Assembly (NCBI GenBank): GCA_013399695.1 | Contig: VXAU01004440.1 | Span: 144,264 to 208,263 of the forward strand | DNA from: Formicarius rufipectus | Taxonomy: Eukaryota; Chordata; Aves; Passeriformes; Formicariidae | Length of the DNA: 64,000 nt | Reading direction: 5' to 3' | Notes under the pieces: generated by a model | The model's input: the letters and a program-made list of their open reading frames with translations, nothing else | Databases searched by the model: none | What the model was told of the DNA's origin: nothing | In this document: positions 38,004 through 48,690 of the stretch, in pieces | Numbering within the stretch: the stretch's first letter is position 1 | How the letters are laid out: every line of letters begins with the position of its first letter | Position numbers and translations under genes: made by a program

Positions 38004-41000
38004 GTAATATGACCTTGTCAAAAAGGATATGAAACTGAGGTTGACACAAGCTTCCTTTTAAAATGAATCTGTGAGGGGATCTGAGAGTGCTGTCTACCTA
38101 CAAGAGCCCAGCTAGGTTATGCTGATCTCTGAGGCTGTTCTAGGATATCCTGTGGCAAACTGTTAGATGCAGTGGCTGCTCATGATGGGGCTTGTGCAGC
38201 TGGGCCTCCTCTAAGGTGGAGGTGCCCCCTGTGGTTTTTCAGGGATAGTTATTGTGGCTGGATACCCCTACTTTTTGCATCCTTTTAGTTAAACTAGAAG
38301 TGTGTGTGTTTGTTCGTTCTTTGTCAACACACAAAGTCATGTTTTTCCATACCAGCCTTTCCCCCCACCCTGTTTTTTGTGCTGCTTAAAATAACCAAGT
38401 TGTATAGTGGTTACAATGGTCAAAACTTTTAGGAAAACTTGTAAATCCAAACTGAAGCCAGAAAACAGTTCAGTGATAACCAGGAAGGAATATTATTGTC
38501 AGTGATTCTTTATAAGAACTTGAATGGTATCGAGGTTTCTGTTACTTTATTAAAACCAAAAGACTTTTTTGACTATAGGCAAGGACATACAAGGATATAG
38601 CTTGCTTTGCTATTAAAGAACAATGTATTTAAACTAAAGTAGCTTTGTCTTTAAAAGCTCCTCAGGTGTCTGTTCAGTAATTATTTAATTGACATTGCTT
38701 TCCTCCAACCTCTACTTTTTTTAAAGTAGTGAAAGTAAGAAGAGGAAAGAAAAAAAATCCCAAAACCCCACAACTCTCCCTTGACACTATAAAAAACTTA
38801 AGTTATCTTTGTCAGTAAACCCTTGATCTGACATAGTGGATTTTCCTTTTGAAGGTCATGTATACACTAGGAGAGGAAACTTCCAATAAGTTGATACTTG
38901 ACCTCAAAAACTAAAGCCAAAGAAACTATGAATTTAATTTGTATTCAAATTAGGAAGGGAGAGAAAAGAGGGTGGCTAAATGCTTCGTGGACTGTTAGAT
39001 AGCTGTTTCACTACCCAACCTGTCTTAATACGTCTATTTTCACAAAGTATTGTGAGAATTTTGTGCCTCCTCTTCATACATAAATATGTACTTTTGCTTG
39101 CAAAGGTTTCCATGTTTTCTTTCTTTTGCTTCTTGAACATTGAGTTTTTACTGTTGGGGGTAAAAATGAAGACTATGTAGACAGAAGGTTAATTATTTTC
39201 AGTGGTTAATGCTTACCGCATCCTAGGGCATCAGCCAATGTGCAAGAAAAAGTTCATGGAGTATCACTAATATGAACAAGGACTGTTTCCCTCTTCCTGT
39301 GTGTCTGCAGCTGCGTGGAAATTAATGTAAGGCACATTCCTAAGTCAGGAGGAGATCATTCTAACAAATCATATGAAGTGTACCTTGTGCTCTACACACT
39401 TGATTTCCCTATTGAGGAGGGAAAGGAAGATAAGTGCATAATAAAGATTGTGGTGTTACAACTGTGTCAAAATACTAGCAGAGTTAAGGGATTAGCAACT
39501 AGGAATGTTGCTTGAAAGTATGTCTAGACCATCCAGCACCTGCAGGAAAAAAGTTGTTTTAATGTGTTAAAGCATGCCTGTGGTAATTTTGCTCCACCTA
39601 TGTTGTACCCCTTACATTTTAATCTCATCTTCCTTTGTCATTTACACTCTAATTTTTTCCTTTTCATCCTTGTTTATAGTAAGCTTTTGCCTGCTGTATT
39701 TTGGGTTTAATAAACCTCTAAACTTGCCTCATAGATATTACAAGTGCCAGTACCAACTGTGAGATGTGTAGCCATGCTGTGGTTCAGTTTGGGAGACCTG
39801 GATACTGCTGTGCACTCTCATGATCTGAGTGGCAAAATATTTGTATTGGATCAGAGATTTGTAGTCAGCCTTGCAATTTGCCAATATCTATATATAGTTT
39901 ACATAAACTTTTTTTTAAGACTGCTTTCCAAGAAAGAAAAATACTGAAGTTCAAATTCATATTGTGTGCATGTTCTTGAGTCTCATGCAGTGAACCCAGT
40001 GAAAGCTTTTCCAAATGCATCTTGGGAGAAGCCACACAGAAAACTCAATGGAAGTACATGGCTGAGACCTTTGATGCATCTGAGAAATATTAAAAGTTAT
40101 TGATTTCCTCTTTCCTTCCCCCAAGTTCTCTTTTTTCATTTCCCTTATGTGAAGTTGGAAGGTCCATTGGATGAGAGATTTGAAAGGGGTTCTGCAGGTG
40201 AGGGTCAATGAGTCTTAGAAATAACATGTTCTTCCCTGATCTATTTTGCTTTGTGCTACCCAGACATGCTTATGTTTTGTATTGGATAAGCTGAAGCATG
40301 TTTATCTATCCCAAATATGCTATCTGGAGAAGGTTTTTAATAAGTTTCTATTAACTCCTCGCTCTCTTGGACATGTGGAATTTGTATGCTCAGGGGTTTT
40401 TTTTATGTGTATCTGTTCAGAGAATGGTGTTTTGTTTATTGCCCCCCCCCGCCCCCTGCCGCCCCTTGAGCCTGAGAAAGTGTCTTGTTGCAGGGGGAGG
40501 CATACTTGTCTTGATTTAGATGTTCCTTCTGACTGCCCTGGGAAAGAGGCATTAGTACCTCCTTGAAACTAGTTTGTTTTTGTTTTTTGTTTTGTTGCCC
40601 CCCCCTCCCCCCCCCCAGCATTCCACTTTCTCATTGACCTGTTAGACCATTGGCTTCTTATTTTGATGATCTTTTTTGAAGTCAAGGAATCAGGCTATGT
40701 GGAGGGTAGGCAGGAAAGCCAAACCAAATTCAAGCTTCTGAGCTGGCATTCACAGAGCTGTGTTGGATCTTTACTGCCTTCAGATGAACTAAACTGGCTT
40801 GAGGGATAGGATCAAGAGAAAATAGACGCTAATGAGACAGAATTGCCTCCACTACTGCTCTTGGCTAGTGGCATTGCTTGATGTGTGAAGCCTGCAGCAA
40901 TTTTGTGAGAAGCTCTGAAGTGAACATAGTCCTTTTGTGGTACTCTGTGTACTTCCTGAAGTGCAACTGGCTCTTGATAATGATGAAAGTGAAGGAGGAA

Positions 41001-44000
41001 ATGGCACTTTATCAAGCATGATGTTATAGCTGATTTATAACATGCTGCTGCTTTTGCTGAGTGGGATGAGAGCCAAGGCAGAGCTTCTTTCAGTTGTGTG
41101 GGACAGACTGTCTGACATCAAGAATCACAGGTACACAGGCAGGCTGGGGCACAGGGCACTTGGCATTGCAGCTTGACTGTCCTTAGAAGCAAGACATAAG
41201 CAAATCTCTTAAGCAACCCAGTTTTTCTGATGCCAGTTTAAGGTTGATGAGTTGCAAGAAACCATGTGAGATGCCCTAAAAGGAGGAATAATGGGACAAT
41301 GATTGTCCTGATTTGCTATGTGCTAACTGTTGATGAGAGACAAAAAGTGGGTAGCACCTTATCAGATCTCAGTAATAAATCTACCTTACATGCAAGGGGA
41401 AGACAATAATAGGCTGTCTTGTCTTGCTCATGAGCACACCAGGGAGCTGGTGAAATCTGACAATTCGTTTGGTTTCCACTATTGCACTGGCGTCTTAGTG
41501 GCAGTATTTCAGGTCTCTTGCACAGAAGTTGAGTATCTTTAGAAATGTTGAGATTAGATTACTTTCTGAAAGTATATGAATGCATCTTTAGTATTAGGTG
41601 CTAAATGAGCCTGCAGAATAATTGGTGTGTATTAAATGCCATTTAAAATAATATAGAACATTTCAGCACTTTCCCCTCCCCATATCTATTAGCAAGACAT
41701 TCACTTATGAGCTAATGAAGTAAAAAATGCAGAAAGGGGAATGGTTTCCAATGAGCCACAGGACAGGAGAACTCTCAACTGAACTTAAAGTTCCTCTGTC
41801 TGGCTGCATTGCTGCTTTGTTACAGAATTACTGCTCTGGCTTTCTAGTTGTGAAAGCGCAAGCTCTTTGCTTTCTTACTGGTAGTCTAAGCTTTGTCCAT
41901 TGCTGAACTTGGCCTCCATGCCCTCAGGTCAGAATGAGGGTTTTTGTTGCCTTTTTTTTTTTCTTCAGTATTCTACTCTTTAAACATAGAGATAAGTCCT
42001 GTGTTTCAGTACACAGTGGCTAGTGGTTTCTTTGAGGAATCTGAACAGACAGCAGATGTTGATAAACATTGTGTAGTATCTAAATTTTAAACAGGCTAGA
42101 TCTTCTAGTATTGTGTGATAGTTTATAACACAGCTCCTTTGTGATTGAGATGATGAAAATATCAATGAATCAGTCAAGAAGACAAAAGCTAGTAAGGATG
42201 ATATTCCAGCAATCTGTGGCAACTGTTTCACTGAATTCCAGGTCAGAGATTTGAGTATATGTAATTTATCTCTTGTTTCCTCCCTGTTATGTGTGTGTCC
42301 CTACTTTCCCCTTCCCTTGTTTTTGCTCTTGTATTCTTCCTGTATGTGTGTTGGAGCAGTAATGTGTTCATAAGCTGATAATTAGACAGGTGTCAGTTCA
42401 GTAGTCTCTTTCACAGTGCATAAGGTCAAATGAACCTTGTGATTAATTGTGCAGCATGAGAGTAGAGCATCTATGTAGGTCCAAAAAGCTGTTCCAGTTA
42501 TGGCTTTTGGTAACAGTTGGGATTGCTGCAGCCTGCAGTCCAAAATAAGACCCCTGCAGGTGGAATTCATCACTTCTTCATGCAGGGACATGGGTAATGG
42601 TGAGTTTCCTTTATGGCATCTGGCATGTCACCTGAACAGAAAGGTGTTGGAATTGGAACACCTGTTAGCAGGCACTCAGAAGGTATATTCCTGTGAAGTG
42701 ACTTTCCTTTTAAACCAGTGGAAGATGCCTAGTTCTAAATACTAAATAGTAAATAGTCATGTATTCAGCTGCTTTGTATCTTGCTTGTTTTCCCTTCAGT
42801 GCCTCAAGTCTGACTTGGAAAAAGTCAGTATTGAGAAAGTCACTGTCTCCCTGATGGCTCACTGTTTTCTGCTGAGCACTGCACCCTGTGGCAGTAAACT
42901 TTAGACTACATGCCTGTCCTCTAGAAAACATACTGAGAACACCCACAATTTTCCCAGAAGCCACCGAACAGCTGTCAGAGGGCAGCAACATTCCTTCACT
43001 GTTGACCTAGGTTTGAGCCATCCCAGTTTGCTCATCCAAATGAGTGTGATTTAGTCCAGTTACTAGGGTTAAACTTTATTACAAAGGTCAGATGAGATCT
43101 GATAACTTTCCAAAGGCAAACCAGACAGCCCAAGCCACAGAAATATGTTACTACCTCCTGACACTTGGCTTAGAGCCAGAAAACCTAGCAATATAGAGTG
43201 GGCTTAATTGGAGTTAATAAGGGAAATTTGTCAGTTTTGCAATAAATTGAGTAAAAAGTTCCCTAAATACCTCCTTTTCATAATACATCTTTTCATAACA
43301 GCATATACCTCTTTACATTATCATAGTTTTGTGACATTTGAACTTGGTTCTCATTACATTTTGATCCTAATTACATTTGGATAAGCACATGAAAAAAATC
43401 AAATATGCAATGAAGTTGAATTTTTTTGACATGTTGTCAAGTGGAGTCACTGAATTTCAACAAAACTGTTAGGCTTACCTTAAATAATCCGTTAATTTTG
43501 AGTTGAAGGCAGTGCCTTGTAGAAGCAAATTTAACTAGTTAAACACTTCTTGCAAGGCATGATGTATAAAAGAATAATTGCACTTCTAAGTTCACTGAAG
43601 GATTGGAAAATTCAAATATTTGTGGTGAGTACTTCAAGCCTGCTGCCCTTATAACATCCACTGTATATGCTATGTTATGTGCATTATAGCTTTGTAGGAT
43701 TTTTGTCAACTGTTAGTAAAGACAGATCCATGTGGTATGTCAGTCTTCATTAGTAGTAGACAAAATATTAGACACTTGTCCTTGTGTGTCTCATCTCTCA
43801 TAGCATATGTTCATCTCTTGTGCTGGAACTTGGTGGTTTCTTCCAGTCAGTTGGAAACCTGGTGCTAAAGGCTCTGCCTGACTCCAAAGTTGGATGCTTC
43901 CTCAGTAAAACCTGTCAGCTGCTGCTTGTAGCTTGATGCAGTTGGGAGGCCTTCATAAGGGAGGACTGAAGCCAGCATCTGTTTTTCAAAGCAACAGGAA

Positions 44001-45499
44001 TCTGCAGCTTGTGCTGGCAAAGCTGACTTCACCAAGGTCATTGGCAAGGGCAGAACAAACCCACTAACCTTAGTGACTGCTCTGCAAGTAACAGGAGAGC
44101 AGGGCACACTGCATTGGCTGCTCAGCTAAATGCATCTGTACAGCAAGATGCGTAAGCTCTTTTTATTGTATGAAGATAAACTCAGCCAAATGACTCTGGA
44201 GTGATTGTGTCTGTTGCCAAGCAAAGTACAACATAAACTTAGCTTTGAAAAGCTAAGGCTTTTGTAAATGAAATAAGAAGGGAACTAAAAAAGGAAACTG
44301 ATTTCTTCTGGTCAGTGATGGAGTATGAGTAAATGCAAATGTATGTAGTGTTATTCAAAGGTTGCTCATCCAAGTATGCTGACTGCTGTCTTGGCAAAAT
44401 CACCTAGCAGCCTACTGAACTGAACATAAAACTGCTTTGTAAGCTGCAAGCAGGGTGAAACCCTGTACCTGGAGGGAAGCAATGGATTTGATAAGGTTCA
44501 AGCCCATGCTTTCTCTTACTATGGGTGAAGAAACTCTTTGATATCGTCAGTCTTCAGTCTGCTATGTTAGTGGCTGTGTATCTTTAGAAAGAAAATAAAA
44601 CTTAGATTTGAATGCAGCGCTTATGCTTTATGGGTCGGTGTAAATGACAAAATGTAGGTCTTCTGCAATCTCTATACCTGGTATTTTTAGGCCACGCTGT
44701 GGGGTTGGAGATATATATATATATCCCTCACCAAGCATGGGATTTGGGCATTATTTACCAATACATGACAGTTGAAGGAGTCTAGTATTACAGTACTTAA
44801 AATCTGCAGAGTGCATGCTTTCCAGAAGGTATGATGACCCAAGTCTTGATAAACGAATTCTGTTAAATTTCCCCTGATTGTGGTATATAAATGTTGAACT
44901 TTAGGTGTAATGGTTATGGAAACACAAGAGGACTCTTTTAAGATACTGTATTGGGCTTTTCTCTTGTACAGGTGTGAGGGGGGAAAAATATAACAGGCTT
45001 CATTTCTTGTCATTACTCAGTCAGATACCGTTGGTATTGTGTCACACTTTGAAGTTGAGGTTCAGAAGACTCTATAACTTGGCTCATCTTAAAATTTTCA
45101 TCTGGGGGGGAAAAAAAAAAGGCTTTTGTTCAAAGTCATGTTCCTAAACAGCTGCCATAGTTGGATTTTTTTCTAGTCCAGCAAACTTTTTACTCTGTTC
45201 ATTTGTTATGTAATTACTTTTGATGTCAAAGACCAAATGAGTGTATTATGCTAAGTGTCTGCTCAGGTTTACCTGGAGAAATGTGCGTGCTGGGGAAGAG
45301 GGAAACTAGCAGCATTTGTAATGCTTTCCATAGATGTGAAAGATTCCCAAAAGCTATCTGTCAGCTGCACTTATGTTGTCTCTCAGAAGTAATTTTTTTC
45401 CTAGGGGGAGAATTTAATAAGATTAAAAAAGACTGAAAACTACATCATTCTACAGATCATTTTTTTTAACCAGTAAAGATAAGGTTCTCCCTGTGTCAC
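38004..45499. other. No assignable gene; intron-like or intergenic
   Basis: About 7.5 kb with a plus-strand T excess by eye and no recognisable coding sequence or CR1. It includes two C-rich tracts at 40441-40469 and 40598-40616, a T-run at about 41951-41963, a (TA)n at 44711-44724 and a G/A-rich run at about 45104-45120. Short frames are unremarkable. Confidence 0.45.
40441..40616. repeat. Paired C-rich tracts (G-quadruplex potential on minus strand)
   Basis: The first tract has nine Cs followed by C5, CC and C4 runs separated by G or TG. The second, about 130 bp away, has eight Cs, a T and ten Cs, and is preceded by a T/G-rich run. The minus strand therefore has at least four G-runs in each area and could fold as G-quadruplexes. 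The second tract ends in CAG, so it also resembles a splice acceptor, but no exon with a donor follows it. Confidence 0.75.
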
Positions 45500-46155
45500 A
45501 TATTGTATTGGCACTGAAAGATGCCCTACCCATTCTGGAAACCTTGCTTCTAAACAACAGAATCAATTTGTTGAGTACCTCAACCTTCTCCTCGTCTACT
45601 GTTATGAGTTTACTGATGTTGTTTACTGGATGGGGGTAAATCTCCTTTGTGCTCCCTTTTCTAGTTAGCATTCCTGTAGAAACCCTTCTTGTCATTCTTT
45701 GTGTCCTTTGCCATGTTCAGTTCCAACTTCGCCTTGGCCTTCCTCACCCCATCCCTGCACAACCAAACTTCATCTCTATGCTATTCCCACTTCCCTGTCC
45801 TTGTTTCCACTGTGCTTTTAGTTTGACCAGCAGTTCCCTACTCAGCCATGCTGGGCACTTGCCTTCCTTGCTGGATATCTTGCTCCTGGGGATTGCTGGC
45901 TTTTGCACTCTATGGAAGACTTCCTTAAGTATCTGTCAACTCTGTTCCACTCCTTAGTCCCTGAGGGCAGTCTCTCAGGGATTCCTATTGACTATCTTGT
46001 TGAAGAGCTGGAAGTTTGCTTTCTTAAAGTTCAGAGGTCTAACTTTGCTCTTTACCTGGCCCATATCCCTCAGGACTGCAAGCTCCAGCAATGCATGGTC
46101 ACTGCAGCCCGGGCTGCCTCCCATCTTGGTGTGTCCCCAATTAGCTCACTTACAC
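45500..46155 (-). pseudogene. CR1-family ORF2 remnant (endonuclease to reverse transcriptase)
   Basis: This is a decayed LINE polyprotein segment. In order on the minus strand it shows MGGSPGCSDH (the APE-endonuclease C-terminal SDH motif, codons at 46103-46095), LRDMGQ, NFKKANFQLFNKIVNRNP (CR1: DFRRANF.LFRDLL...P), then WKQGQGSGN, LNW-type TWQRTQRMTR, KGSTKEIYPHPVNN and DEEKVEVLNKL (CR1: EKAEVLNAFFASVF). The last blocks lead into the N-terminal part of the reverse transcriptase. Several stop codons and frameshifts break it, so it cannot be active. The 246-bp minus-strand frame at 45450-45695 is the best surviving piece. Function in the live element: target DNA nicking and reverse transcription. 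Confidence 0.85.
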
Positions 46156-48235
46156 TGGTGATGTTGTGGATTTCTGGGGCAAAAGACTCAGTGGTTGGTG
46201 CCTGTGCTTGTTCAAGAATGAGGCTGAACTTTCCCTGCTCTGTTTTTTTTTTTTTTTTTCCTGGTTAAGAGATGAGCTCATCCCAGAGCTCAAGGAATAA
46301 TTCAGTTAAAGTCAATCAGCTGCAAGATGTGTGTACATTCACTCTCAGGCTTCATTAGTTTTGTTGTTCACACAGCTGAACTTGAACAAAATTCTATAGT
46401 GGATTGATTAAATTCAGAACTCTTTAAATCTGTGAGTCTTTTAAGGAAACTATCTCCTTGCTGCACCTAGCAACATTATTCTTGACTCTTCCCAAGGTTC
46501 AGATCTTGTCAGATAAACTTCAGATAATATTGTTTGAAGCTGCACATAATCTTACAGCAGTGTCTTTCATTACATTTTCTGAAGTATCCCTTGTGTGCAT
46601 GTTGACTAATAGCAAAGCTTGACAAAGGATTTTACACACAAACATCTTGCTTCATGTACTATTAAATGTGTCATTTGATATCTTCTATTATAGACTTCTT
46701 GGTTTTGACTTTGCTATGACATCCTAAAAGAAAAAGAAGCTGCTAACAGATGATGATGTAACACTTGTCAGCAATTCATCATGATTTTTCCTAGTTTAGA
46801 TTTAATTGTTCTTGGCATGAACAGTTCATAGAGACTTTAAAAAAAATTCTTTCTGGTCAATGCATCAATTTGATGCAAAAGATAATTAGTGTGATTATTG
46901 CAGCCTACGTGCATACTACTTTTTCCGCCCTGGCTTTCTTCAGTGTTCCAATGTTTTTAAAGATTGGAAGATAGGTGGGAGCAGAAGAGTTCAAGTTATT
47001 TTTAGGGGACTTGTGCTCCTTTGTACAAGTATTTAACAGTAACTGATGGACTGTGCTCTTTTGTGCCTCTCATCTTTCATATTCCTGAAGCCTTACACCT
47101 GGAAAGGAAATGCAACCAAGAGACATGACTGGACCCACCATCAGCTGCACTAACAAAGGGATTGATGATCTTCCAGAGCAAACATTAGCTAACCTTCAGA
47201 GAAGAAACAGCTGGCATTGAGCTGTGTCCAGGGAATGGTCTGGGGTTGGGGGCATGTCTAGGGAAGACAGTCAGATCAGGACTAGTGGTATGGAACTGTT
47301 TCTCTGCCTTTCTAAACAAGGTCCTGACAAAAACTTCTTTAAAAACTTTTCACCTTTCTTATCTTTCACGTGAAAGAGAGCAAAGCTGGCTGATGGATTG
47401 TTTTAATAATCTAAATAATGATCATTCCGTTTGATAATTAACTGTACAAATCTGAAAGAAACAACTGGTGGGTCAAGAAAGATAAATTTGCAGGCTATAT
47501 TTGGGGGAATAGCTCAAAAAGCTTATTTGGCTATAAAGATAGGTTATGCTTTGTAATGAGAAGGCATTTTGTTGCAAGTGTCATGGCAACTTTAGAGCTT
47601 CTTTATATAGTCTAATTTAAAATGTATTCACCCTGTAGCGATGAAATTGCAATCTATGTATGAATCATAAAAGCAGGAGATGGAAAATACCTCTTGAACA
47701 TATGAACCAGTTCCTCAATGGATACAACTCAGTTTCACTCACGGGCAGAGAACAGATATTCTCTGTCTTCAAAGCCAGTCCATTTGTCCTGGGTTTTCTG
47801 AATGTTGGTTCTTTCTAGAGTCTCTTTGTCTAATGCCAGTGCTGGTCTTAGCTAAGAAACTTTTGTTAATTAGAGATCTCAGTATTTCAGTTTTATTTTG
47901 ACAGCTTGTGAGCGCTGCTGTTGACTATGTGGTTCTACGGAAGCTTGAATAGCCATTGAGCACTGATAAAATTCAGTTATATCAGGGTGCTTAGTAGCCT
48001 TTATGTTTCAGGGTGCAGATTAGTTGCCTACTGAGTTAAGATCTTAACTGTGTGAGTCCTCCTCTTTGGTTCCATCAGTCTGTGTTGATATTTGAAATCA
48101 AAGTGTAATCAGGAAATGACAGGGGGTTTTATATTATTATTGGTGGGGGTTTTTTTTAATGTTCTGTGGTAAGTGACTCAGTTACTTGTTAATGCTAAGC
48201 ATTGGTATAAGTTATCTGAAATACAAGAAGGTTCT
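46156..48235. other. Non-coding stretch
   Basis: No gene is recognised. It contains an 18-19-base T-run near 46242-46259, a 12-bp perfect palindrome (GATGAGCTCATC, 46271-46282) and a possible conserved element at 46735-46940. Confidence 0.45.
46735..46940. promoter_or_regulatory. Possible conserved enhancer with a near-palindrome
   Basis: The patch is dense in homeodomain/POU-like words: GCAATTCATCATGATTTTT, GATTTAATTG, GATAATTAGTGTGATTA. It also has TGCATCAA (46861-46868) and TTGATGCA (46870-46877), perfect inverted arms around a single T. This texture is typical of conserved regulatory DNA, but no alignment supports it here. Confidence 0.3.
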
Positions 48236-48247
48236 AGAAAGAAAATG
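48236..48247. repeat. Target-site duplication, left copy
   Basis: AGAAAGAAAATG, identical to 48679-48690. It delimits the SINE-like insertion on its left. Confidence 0.85.
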
Positions 48248-48436
48248 CCTGCCACCTTTTGGGGCTTGCCCCAGCTCGTGTTGCAGGCGTGGCTGCAGTG
48301 CCACGTTTGTGTCATTCGATGGCAGAGAGGACAAGGCGAGGTCTTCCCCTGGTGCTCTGACCCACGTGGGCTCCCAAGATTTCTCAACAGCCTGACATTA
48401 TTGCTTTGCTGTTTGTATGTTACACTTGAGAAGCAG

Positions 48437-48518
48437 CAGGCGTTGGCCAAGTGGCGTAGGCCCCCGCCTGTGGAGCCGGCTCCTCCTCTGAGGACGCCGG
48501 TTCGAATCCTGGAGGAAC
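48437..48518 (+). ncRNA. Class-II tRNA-like domain inside the SINE-like element
   Basis: TGGCCAAGTGGC (48444-48455) matches the tRNA A box and GGTTCGAATCC (48499-48509) is a perfect B box. A D stem GGCC/GGCC, an anticodon stem with four of five pairs around a loop with U33 and a purine at 37 (formal anticodon GTG), and a long variable arm (TCCTC/GAGGA) can be drawn, followed by a T arm. The long variable arm is the Leu/Ser (class II) architecture. The T stem is imperfect and the acceptor arms do not pair, so this is not a functional tRNA but a SINE head or relic. Confidence 0.65.
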
Positions 48519-48663
48519 TCGCTGTCGCTGTCCGAGCTGCTCGGCCGTGGCAAGATGAGCCTCAGGGGTAAAGGGGGTGGGGCCAGTTCTGCACACACTG
48601 TGCCTCACTTAAAAAATCCATTGCGCAGGCTTATCCCAAGATCTTCGTTCGTGAAGTCCAGCC

Positions 48664-48678
48664 AACAACAACAACAAC
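48664..48678 (+). repeat. (AAC)5 tail
   Basis: Five AAC units form the 3' end of the SINE-like element, directly before the right target duplication. Confidence 0.9.
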
Positions 48679-48690
48679 AGAAAGAAAATG
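48679..48690. repeat. Target-site duplication, right copy
   Basis: AGAAAGAAAATG, the exact repeat of 48236-48247, directly after the AAC tail. Confidence 0.85.

Larger units (their letters stand above)
48248..48678 (+). mobile_element. SINE-like retroposon with tRNA-like domain and (AAC)5 tail
   Basis: This is a 431-bp insertion, much more GC- and CpG-rich than its surroundings, bounded by a perfect 12-bp direct repeat. It has a 5' part of about 190 bp of unknown origin (with a GGGGC-TT-GCCCC hairpin near 48261), then a tRNA-like domain at 48437-48518 with polymerase III A and B boxes. A unique 3' region follows, ending in a small hairpin (CTTC...GAAG, 48643-48656) and five AAC units at 48664-48678. 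After a TTTT near 48257 no TTTT occurs to the tail, as expected for a pol III transcript. CR1 rarely gives target duplications; microsatellite tails and duplications fit RTE-class mobilisation (inference). ORF-track-like frames across it are not genes. Confidence 0.75.

Noticed and set aside
42532..42599. Splice-flanked segment CTGCAG ... GGTGAGT
   Set aside because: The pyrimidine tract before the AG is weak, and several equally good CAG sites lie within it.
45450..45695. 81-codon minus-strand ORF as a host gene
   Set aside because: It is the best-preserved part of the decayed CR1 ORF2, shown by the EKVEVLN and KGSTKE blocks and by its collinearity with the rest of the element.
48437..48518. 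Functional tRNA gene
   Set aside because: The acceptor arms do not pair, the T stem is imperfect and no TTTT terminator follows. The domain sits inside a retroposon.
48173..48571. 132-codon ORF over the GC-rich insertion
   Set aside because: The frame is open because the SINE-like element is GC-rich. It crosses the left target duplication and the tRNA-like domain, which is incompatible with a gene.
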